Source: Chlorops oryzae (taxonomy: Eukaryota > Arthropoda > Insecta > Diptera > Chloropidae). From it: 64,000 nucleotides of DNA. The translations under genes were made by a program, and so were the position numbers. Shown here piece after piece: positions 56,293 through 64,000 of the stretch. The DNA is taken from assembly GCA_020466095.1 (NCBI GenBank), contig CM035806.1, forward strand, positions 135,741,680 through 135,805,679, given 5' to 3'. Numbering within the stretch: position 1 is the stretch's first letter; each line of letters begins with the position of its first letter. A model generated the notes under the pieces. That model had not been told where the DNA came from, did not search any database, and saw only the letters and a program-made list of their open reading frames with translations.

Positions 56293-56780
56293 TAGGCTTT
56301 TCAGACATAGTGCTAAATCACGTGATTTAGCTAAATCATTCAAAGCTAAATCACAACTGTTCACACGAAGTCGCAAGTAATTTAAGTTGACAGCTATCAG
56401 CTGAAAAATAGAAGAAGGTGAAAACTGTTTGCTCGATTTTTAAAATATGAGCGCCACTATGGACTTTGGAAAGTGGTCAATTGTTTTTTTACAATTTTAT
56501 GCAATTAAATAATATTTTGGAGCTGATGTTCAGTGATAACAGCGATTTGGAAAACATTGAGATAGAGATGTGACAGATGTTTTGTTCAAAACTATCGGTA
56601 TTTCGATGAAAACGCGGGGTTACATATCGATTTTGTGTAATTTAGTGCGTGATTTAGCTTAAATCACGCCATATATCCTGATTTAGTTTGACATTTTTTG
56701 TATGGGTAAAATACGTGATTTAGCTCAAAATCACGAATGAATGCTAAATCAAGTGATTTAGCCTATGTGTGCAAAGCCTA
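56293..56780. mobile_element. 488-bp Harbinger-like MITE
   Basis: Inverted ends TAGGCTTTKCASACATAG followed by ctaaatcacstgatttagc, flanked by TTA (56290-56292 and 56781-56783). The ctaaatca/tgatttag motif recurs several times inside. No transposase. Confidence 0.75.
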
Positions 56781-56783
56781 TTA

Positions 56784-57691
56784 GTTGAATTAGTTTTAGA
56801 CACAGCGTTTGCTAAATTTTGACATAAATGATTATTTTGAAGTCGGCGGTTTCGAATCCCAGCCGAGCATTGGATTTTTTATACTTATGTTATTTTTTTT
56901 TTTAAATAATTTTTTTTTTTTAAGTTGATACATAATAAATTAAAAAATCAACTGGCTTTCGACAAAATTTGTACGCAAAAATTTTTTTAAATTCTAAAAT
57001 GAAAGATCATCGAGTTTTTTTAAATCTTTTTTTGCACCTAACTTGTTTTCCCATCCATGAGCGTAGAACATTTCCTGAGCCTCCGTCGGGACTTGAACCA
57101 CGACTCTTCAGATTGCTAAGCGGAAACACTTCCACCACGCCAATGAGCCCTCTGATCCACGCGCAGAAAATATATTAAATGAATGAAATTCGAACTGTGC
57201 TGAACATACGAAACGTCAACAAACTGTTGACAAAGTCAATAGAAATAAACCATCTTTCTTGTATCTATTTATTTTCTAATTGTACTTGCTACAATCTTTA
57301 TCTTCATTTCAACTACTTCATTTGTTTCTGGTGACGTAAGTAGTCACGTTAAGCAAATCATTTTCAAAGTTACTGCAGGGATATATGATAAATTTGAATG
57401 CAATTATATAAATAATTGAGCACAATTCGTATTTTTCATTTTCTAATTATATTGTAATTGGCTCCAATTAATAATGCAATCGGGGCAAGGCTCAAACCAC
57501 ATATGTATGTAATTGGTTCCAATTATATTTCGGGCACTTATTTCTCTCCGTGTACACATTTATGTATGTATGTACAATAGACTGTTTCTTATTTTGAAAA
57601 TTTTGATCGATTTCAAAGCGCCGAGGCGCGCCGGACGGAAAAAGTTTCCATTTGGCATAAAGCTGATTGGTTTCAAATTTGGTGCCGATTT
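56784..57691. other. Intron DNA with tRNA-like SINE fragments
   Basis: 56841-56875 (+ strand, ggcggtttcgaatcccagcc) and 57070-57170 (- strand, ggaagtgtttccgcttagca, then ggttcaagtcccga) look like tRNA T-arm/B-box sequences. No true tRNA fold was established. Confidence 0.45.
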
Positions 57692-58545
57692 TTTATACCC
57701 GACACACTCTGTGTCGAGGGTATATTGCGTTTGTGTGGTTGTGTGTAACACCCAAAACCAGTCGAGATAGACCATACAAAATATATATAGAAATGATCAG
57801 CGTCACCAGGCGATTCGATTTAGACATGTCCGTCTGTCTGTCTGTCTGTATTCAGTTATCTTATCGACAGAGTTGAGCTATCTTGACAAAATTTGGTATG
57901 CGTGCTTACGGGGACATGAGTAAGAACAACTTCGAGAATGAACCTGATCGGACCATTTTTAGGGGTACCCCCAGTACTAGGGTCTGTTACGAAAATCACA
58001 AAAACTGCTCTAAAATCGAAGTTTTTCAACATATTTTGATGAAATTTGATATTTTATCATATTTAAAGGCCAGTAATATTATTTCCAAAAATTGGAAAAG
58101 TGGGCGTTGCAGAAGGGCGGTTTTCGAAAATTGTCTCCTACACCCGAAATTCAAATGGGACTTGAACGAAATTTGGCACTTATGCTTCCTTTGTAGCCTT
58201 AAACATACTTCCAAAAAACTTTCTTCATCGGTCCATTATTAAGGGTACCTCCAGTACTAGGGTCTGTCATAAAAATCCCAAAACTGCCTAAAAATCGGAC
58301 TTTTTCGATATATTTTAATGAAACTTAAAATTTGAGCGTACATTTAAGCCTCCGATTATAGTTCAACGAAAATTGGAAAAGTGGGCGTGGCAAAGGGGCA
58401 GTTTTCATAAAGAAATCTATCAAAAGTCGGTATATGGGGCCCCTTATGGTCTTAAACAACTCTTGATATTAAAAATTATTTGAAAATCTGTGTCTGTGTC
58501 GGGTATTCTATTGTCAGGCTCGCCTGACTATAACACCCTTACTTG
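57692..58545 (+). repeat. Family-2 dispersed repeat, full copy
   Basis: Best uninterrupted copy: ttatacccgacacactctgt, GTCY run, two gtgggcg(tt/tgg)c blocks, tatggggccccttatggtct, TCAGGCTCGCCTGA hairpin and cttacttg end. It serves as the empty-site reference for the element at 24845-25954. Confidence 0.85.
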
Positions 58546-59335
58546 TTTATTTTGGATTCTACGGGAAACGCCCTAGAAATGTGACTTTGTAGAGAATAGA
58601 TTCACCTTTCTTTTATGACATAAAACAACAAAATCGGTTTATATTGGGCCGACCTGGGACGTCTTAAAGTCAAAATGTTGAGGTTTTTAAATCATTTCGA
58701 TCATTTCGATCAAGTATATATATATATAGTATATATATAACTTGAAGTAATACGAAACACACTTTTTGTGGGCTAAGGACGCACGGGTATGTGATATGGG
58801 TGTAAATAGCGTACAATGGGTTCGAAATTTCCATGCTGGCTCGATTGCGCTCAAGGCGGATTAGAGGGCCAACAGTAGGTAATAAAAAGTCTTGCGTGAA
58901 CTGTCAGAAATAAGAGCCCGATTCATTCAATCAGCTGGCGGAAAACAGCTGTTCGATCGATGCTTGCTCAATATCTGTCATTTAATTGTTTTCATCGTCG
59001 AATATTGCCTGAAACCGCACAAAAAAAAAAAAAAAATGCATTCAAAACGTCATTGAATTTATTGAAGTGGCAATACTAAGAACCACAACACCCATAGTAA
59101 TAATAATTGCAATTGTTGCAGCATTTACAAACAACAATAAAAAGCTTAATGCGAAAACTTGTTCCTTCCTGCCAACCCCTGCGCCATAACAGTTGACTGC
59201 TTCGATTGCGGCGTCGTTGCCAACGGCGATTAATGCGTTTTTCCTTCTGACGGCGGCATACACATATGTACATATGTATGTTGGCGGCAGCAATTTTGTG
59301 CAATTTTTTCGTTTCTCCCTTTTCATACATAAATT
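58546..59335. other. Intron DNA, nothing recognised
   Basis: (TA)n near 58718-58740. Frames on the - strand at 59042-59347 do not resemble known proteins. Confidence 0.4.
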
Positions 59336-59888
59336 GTACCTACCCAACGGAAGCAGGGTATATTGATTTTGTGCAGATCTTGTAGCAGCTAGAACAAATC
59401 TCCGTATATATAGACAAATATGAATATGTACAATACTTATATTCTTGATCAGGATTGAAAACCGATTAGATTAAGGCATCAATCCATCTGTCTATCCGTC
59501 TGTGATCAGATCAGCTTGCTGCCACGCCCACAAATGGAGATTCTTCTTAACTTCCGAAGTAAAAGGCGTAGAAGCTTCAAATTCGAAACAGTCATTGACC
59601 TAGACCAGGGGCGGATTGGGCCTATGGCAACCGTTAGGTTAGGCTGTTAGGTTTTTTTTTTTTTTCTTAGGTAACATTGTTCAAATGCCCGGTGGGCCCC
59701 TTGACCCTCAGTCCGCCCATGACCTAGGCGAATGAAAGGTGTAAGAAAAAAAAAAAACTTATCAGGCCCGCCCACAAATTGAAATTTTTTGTAAATTCCG
59801 TACGGAAAGGCAAAACTAATTGCGTCAATATTGTCGGGACGCTGGGTGTATCGAAGTCGGGCTTGACCGACCTTAGCTTTCTTACTTG
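59336..59888 (+). repeat. Family-1 dispersed repeat, shortened copy
   Basis: Core ttcttgatcaggat, one ~127-bp-type unit (cttccgaagtaaaaggcgta) and the 3' hairpin are present. An unrelated insert at about 59604-59720 has a T-run. Confidence 0.7.
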
Positions 59889-59967
59889 TTTTTTATTTTA
59901 ACTGATGCCGCCGCCTATTCCCTTTCGATTTTCAACATGTGTTTGTTTTGATATATGAACCATACTA

Positions 59968-59973
59968 TATACA

Positions 59974-60016
<43 letters not shown>
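59968..60016. repeat. (TA)n microsatellite
   Basis: About 45 bp of TA repeats just before the truncated mariner. Confidence 0.9.
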
Positions 60017-60017
<1 letters not shown>

Positions 60018-60090
60018 GGGCAATTCCATATAATCAGTCTGAAAACTGTAACGCGAGTTACCGGCACTTTAAAGTAAATGGGCCCTTAGG

Positions 60091-60552
60091 CTGATTTGTT
60101 TTTACGATTCAAAAGGAATTATCCACAAAGAATTTGTTCCACCCGGCCAGACAGTCACTGGAGAGTTTTACTTGGGCGTCATGAAGCGTTTGCTGGCAAG
60201 AATTCGTCGTATTCGTCCAGAATATCGAGATATCGGCAGTTGGGCTCTTTTGCACGATAATGCACCAGCACATCGTTCGCGACTTGTAACTGAATTTTTG
60301 GTCAAAAATCACGTTATTCCTTGGCATCATTCGCCCTATTCACCAGATCTGGCTCCGTGCGACTTCTATTTATTCCCTAAACTGCATTTGGCGATGAAAG
60401 GAAAGTGGAACGCATCGATTGAAGCCATTGAGAAGGCGACGACCGACGTCCTAAAGACCATTCCAATAAAGGACATGGGGAGAAGTCGTTTGACAAATTG
60501 TTGGAGCGTGCAAATTTGTGTATCTATGCAGATGTATCTTGCTGCTCTGTGA
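60091..60552 (+). pseudogene. Second mariner transposase, truncated
   Basis: 154 codons of the catalytic C-terminal half. LICFYDSKGIIHKEFVPPGQ is followed by LLHDNAPAHRS and SPDLAPCDFYLFPK, with 34 residues between the two Asp. The first catalytic Asp and the DNA-binding half are missing, and no inverted ends are seen. It differs enough from the 41653 copy to be another mariner lineage. Confidence 0.88.
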
Positions 60553-60925
60553 CTCCAAAGCTTTTAGACCTGTCTATCGTATTGTGTTATTTCCCAAACT
60601 GCATTTGCTTGGAAACTTCTTTCTTTGAATTTTTCCAAACAGCTGGTTTTTGAAAATCGAACTCAAATTTGATATCATATTTAAACGCAGTGCCGAGGTG
60701 ATTTAAAATATTTAAATTTTTTTTTTTTTTAATTGGAATGGTAAAAACCAAAAGCGGATTTTTATTTAAAAAAATTTTTTAAATATGCTTGGTAATATTG
60801 GTCCTTAAAAGAGCCAAAATCCAGGTCTAAAAGAATTAAACAATTTAAGCTTTCTTTGCATTTTTCAATCCCTTCTTGTCATTTTTTAATTCGCAATTTC
60901 TTTGTCTTTTTTTCTTTTCTTTCAG

Positions 60926-60981
60926 GTGCTTTCTGCTTTGGACATTCTACAACCACCTCATTTGGATTTCTTCCAAGAAAT
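60926..60981 (+). CDS. nmo: nemo exon: hinge region
   Basis: A 56-nt exon between tttctttcag and gtatcc. It reads VLSALDILQPPHLDFFQE plus two bases of an Ile codon finished at 62663. This is the NLK strand-4/hinge segment. Phase 0 in and phase 2 out agree with both neighbours. Confidence 0.96.
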
Positions 60982-61385
60982 GTATCCTTTTTCAAACAAC
61001 AGCAGTCAAAAATCGTGATTCGGTGGAAGGGGGGAAAACTATGATAAGAATGGGAAAATAGAAAATGCGTTTCCACCAATACGAATACTCGTGGTCAATG
61101 GGGTTTGGATTTGGACGAAAGAAAATTTGAAAACGACGCGCTTTCGGGCGGCGTTGGGGGTTGTGTTGACTGACCGCAAAGGAAGCTGCTTTATTTTTTC
61201 TTTTTTTGTTCGTTGTTTTCTCTTCGGAGGTTAGAAAGAAATTTTATTATGGCGACGTTTTTCTTTTTATGGCACTCAATTTCGAAGTAGTTAGTGTAAA
61301 GGCACATTGAAACTCCAGTGCTTGAAGTGCATCTAGTCGAGCAAAAAATTCCATAAAATATTTTAAAAATTAAAAAAAAAGAAAA

Positions 61386-62252
61386 ACAAGTAAGGGTGTT
61401 ATAGTCAGGCGAGCCTGACAATAGAATACCCGACACAGACACACATGTTCAAATAATTTTTAATATCAGGAGTTGTTTAAGACCATAAGGGGCCCCATAT
61501 ACTGACTTTTGATAGATTTCTTTATGAAAACTGCCCCTTTGCCACGCCCACTTTTCCAATTTTGGTTTAACTATAATCGGAGGCTTAAATATACGCTCAA
61601 ATTTTAAGTTTCATTAAAATATATCGAAAAAGTCCGATTTTTAGGCAGTTTTGGGATTTTTATGACAGACCCTAGTACTGGAGGTACCCTTAAAAATGGA
61701 CCGATCAAGGAAATTTTTTTGGAGGATGTTAATGGCTACAAAGGAAGCATAAGTGCCAAATTTCGTTCAAGTCCCATTTGAATTTCGGGTGTAGAAGGCA
61801 ATTTTCTAAAAACGCCTTTCGGCCACACCCACTTTTCCAATTTTTGGAAATAATATTACTTGGCTTTGAATATGTTCAAATATGAAATTTCATCAAAATA
61901 CCTTGAAAACCTTCGATTTTAGAGCAGTTTTTGTGATTTTCGTAACAGACCCTAGTACTGGAGGTACCCCTAAAAATGGTCCGATCGGGTCCATTCTCGA
62001 ACTAGTTTTTACTCATGTCCCCGTGAGCACGCATACCAAATTTCGTCAAGATAGCTCAACTCCTTCGATAAGAAAACTGTATACAACAGACAGACGGACA
62101 GACAGACAGACGGACATGTCTAAATCGAATCTCCTGGTGACGCTGATCATTTCTATATATATTTTTTATGGTCTATCTCGTCTGGTTCTGGGTGTTACAC
62201 ACAACCACACAAACGCAATATACCCTCGACACAGAGTGTGTCGGGTATAAAA
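61386..62252 (-). repeat. Family-2 dispersed repeat in nemo intron
   Basis: Reverse-oriented full copy: starts acaagtaagggtgttatagt with the TCAGGCGAGCCTGA hairpin and ends gacacagagtgtgtcgggta. It occupies about half of the 1681-bp intron 60982-62662. Confidence 0.85.
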
Positions 62253-62662
62253 AGTAGCAAGACTCTAGGGACTTGAGACTCTGGACTGTGAGCTTTTGAC
62301 TGTGTATGAAAAGTAAAATCAGGGATACAGATTTTTTCTAATTCTATGGCTCCGATTCCAGACAACTCCCTGCGGGGCGGGGTCATCTGATTTGGTAATA
62401 CGGATCTCAAAATGCCAAATTCGATGTCGTTTGTCTTGAACATATCTGGATGCTGGATGCAGTGAAAGATTTAGCATAGCATCATTTCATTGGCTTGAGT
62501 ATGAAAGCAAAAAAAAAAAATAAAAGGGGCTGTGTGCGGAAAGGAGGGTAGAAGGAGGAGGTGTTAAACGAGAAATTTCAAAACTAAAACCAAATGCTTC
62601 TCTTTCAGCAAACGAAATTTAGATTTTTCCTTAACCCATCAATGTTTCATGTGGAAATTTAG

Positions 62663-63254
62663 ATATGTGATAACGGAACTCCTCCAGTCAGATCTCCACA
62701 AAATAATCGTATCACCGCAGCATCTATCCGCCGACCATATTAAAGTGTTCCTCTACCAGATCCTGCGCGGACTGAAATATTTGCATTCGGCACGCATCCT
62801 GCATCGGGACATAAAGCCGGGTAATCTACTTGTCAATTCGAATTGTGTGCTAAAGATCTGCGATTTCGGTTTGGCGCGCGTCGAGGAGCCCGACCAGAAT
62901 AAGCACATGACCCAGGAAGTTGTCACACAGTACTATCGGGCGCCGGAAATCCTAATGGGCGCCCGCCATTACTCCTCGGCTGTGGACGTTTGGTCGGTGG
63001 GATGCATTTTCGGTGAGCTGCTCGGTCGGCGCATCCTGTTTCAGGCGCAGAATCCCGTACAACAATTGGAACTCATAACCGAGCTACTGGGCACACCGTC
63101 AATGGAGGATATGCGGCATGCGTGCGAGGGCGCTCGCTCGCATATGCTGCGCCGGGCCCCAAAGCTGCCATCGTTTTCCGCACTCTACACGCTCAGCTCG
63201 CATGCGACACACGAAGCCGTACATCTGCTCTGCCAAATGCTCGTCTTCGATCCG
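62663..63254 (+). CDS. nmo: nemo exon: kinase catalytic core
   Basis: A 592-nt exon after gtggaaatttag, ending before gtaagt. It encodes YVITELLQSDLHKIIVS, the catalytic loop ILHRDIKPGNLLVNSN, the DFG segment ICDFGLARVEE, and the activation loop HMTQEVVTQYYRAPEILMG. NLK carries TQE where other MAP kinases have TxY; that is kept here. Then come VWSVGCIFGELLGRRILFQ and the C-lobe to LVFDP. All catalytic residues are present. Codon use is richer in G/C than the surrounding introns. Confidence 0.98.
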
Positions 63255-63366
63255 GTAAGTTTGAGGCCCAGCGCCAACAAGTCCGCACAACCGCATACGA
63301 TGCTCTCAGTCTCACATATCGCTTTGACTTTCTAATTGAACATTTTTTTTTCCCCGGCTCGCGCAG

Positions 63367-63568
63367 GACAAACGAATCTCGGTGACCGACGCGCTGGCCC
63401 ATCCATACCTGGACGAGGGCCGATTACGTTACCATTCGTGTATGTGTAAATGCTGCTTTACTACCTCGGCTGGCATGCGTCAGTACACGGGCGATTTCGA
63501 GCCGTCGGCTGGTCAGCCCTTCGACGATCTCTGGGAGCGTAAGCTTACATCGGTGCAGCAGGTGAAAG
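63367..63568 (+). CDS. nmo: nemo exon: end of kinase domain and NLK C-terminal region
   Basis: A 202-nt exon after a 112-nt intron (gtaagt...cgcgcag). It reads DKRISVTDALAHPYLDEGRL, then the NLK-specific cysteine cluster CMCKCCFTTSAG, then FEPSAGQPFDDLWERKLTSV. It ends QQVK plus one base before gtacgt. Confidence 0.97.
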
Positions 63569-63800
63569 GTACGTACATATGTATGCAGGTTGTGTGAATA
63601 CGCGCATCTGACGATCATCGGGACAAGTTGGTCGCAGGTTGTCCCATCGCCATTTTCGCTGCGTCATTTGATTTGATTTTTATTGTACAATTTTCGCTTT
63701 CATTGAACCTCGTTTTCTTTTTCTATATCTATTTCTATTTCTTTGTCGTTTTTCTTGATTTCCTTTGCGTTTGTTCCATTCATCCAATACGTTTCGGCAG

Positions 63801-63894
63801 AGGAAATGCACAAATTCATTGCGGAGCAACTGCAAACCGGACGCGTGCCACTCTGCATCAATCCGCAAAGTGCAGCCTTCAAAAGTTTCGCCAG
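63801..63894 (+). CDS. nmo: nemo exon: C-terminal segment, gene continues beyond window
   Basis: A 94-nt exon after tttcggcag, following a 232-nt intron. It reads EEMHKFIAEQLQTGRVPLCI and on to NPQSAAFKSFA, ending with two bases of a split codon before gtaagt. In NLK proteins only the short C-terminal tail follows, so the last coding exon should lie just past 64000. Confidence 0.96.
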
Positions 63895-64000
63895 GTAAGT
63901 CCACACAATCCGTTGAAATGTTCTTATTGGAGAATGTGCTTTTGCCTTTCCTTAAAAAAGATTTTTTGTTTTTAATTTTTTTTTTGGTTTTTTGTTTTTT

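Larger units (their letters stand above)
34778..60925 (+). other. 26.1-kb nemo intron
   Basis: Donor gtaagt, acceptor tttctttcag. It carries most of the transposons listed between these points, a nested multi-exon gene on the opposite strand, and a decayed transposase. Confidence 0.9.

Noticed and set aside
57070..57170. tRNA gene
   Set aside because: A B-box-like sequence is present, but the stem complementarity of a true tRNA was not found. A SINE remnant is more likely. The same applies to 28786-28855, 29610-29680 and 43958-44040.
59042..59347. 101-residue frame with a hydrophobic stretch, - strand
   Set aside because: No homology, no supporting splice sites, and it overlaps a repeat start. 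Treated as chance.

Overview
The window looks like genomic DNA of a higher dipteran fly. It is AT-rich and repeat-laden, and it holds the invertebrate Nemo (Nemo-like kinase, NLK) gene on the + strand with fly-type introns. A tephritid-like or other non-Drosophila genome is my guess from the repeat load; I could not test this. Only two host-type genes can be supported. The first is nemo: five exons at 34648-34777, 60926-60981, 62663-63254, 63367-63568 and 63801-63894. They join in frame to encode most of the kinase domain and the NLK C-terminal region. The gene continues past the right edge, and its 5' exon(s) were not found. The second is a seven-exon reading frame on the - strand (55444 down to 52009), inside the 26-kb first nemo intron seen here. 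It is open across all six junctions and belongs to an insect family usually found as uncharacterised or transposon-associated proteins.

Layout. 1-891 is flanking DNA plus half of a family-1 repeat. 892-10829 is a complete Ty3/gypsy-type LTR retrotransposon on the - strand, with 500-bp LTRs that look identical and a 4-bp target duplication; the other half of the disrupted repeat follows to 11522. 11523-34647 is non-coding DNA packed with short inverted-repeat transposons, GA microsatellites, an 822-bp palindrome, a foldback-like element and an R1-like non-LTR fragment. 34648-60981 holds the first recognised nemo exon, its giant intron and the second exon. That intron carries an almost intact mariner, several TTA-flanked (Harbinger-like) elements, the nested - strand gene, a decayed transposase, an RTE-like insertion and more family-1/family-2 repeats. 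60982-64000 holds the compact 3' half of nemo.

The most unusual object is the LTR retrotransposon. Downstream of integrase, where other elements carry env, it has an open reading frame for a classical protein tyrosine phosphatase domain (2938-3792). This lies in the same frame as the integrase C-terminal (GPY) domain. The element also has five zinc knuckles in Gag and a well-formed -1 frameshift signal (phased G GGA AAC heptamer, 6-nt spacer, GC-rich stem-loop) at the gag-pol overlap. Many insertions interrupt older repeats whose uninterrupted copies lie elsewhere in the window, so the order of insertion can be read directly.
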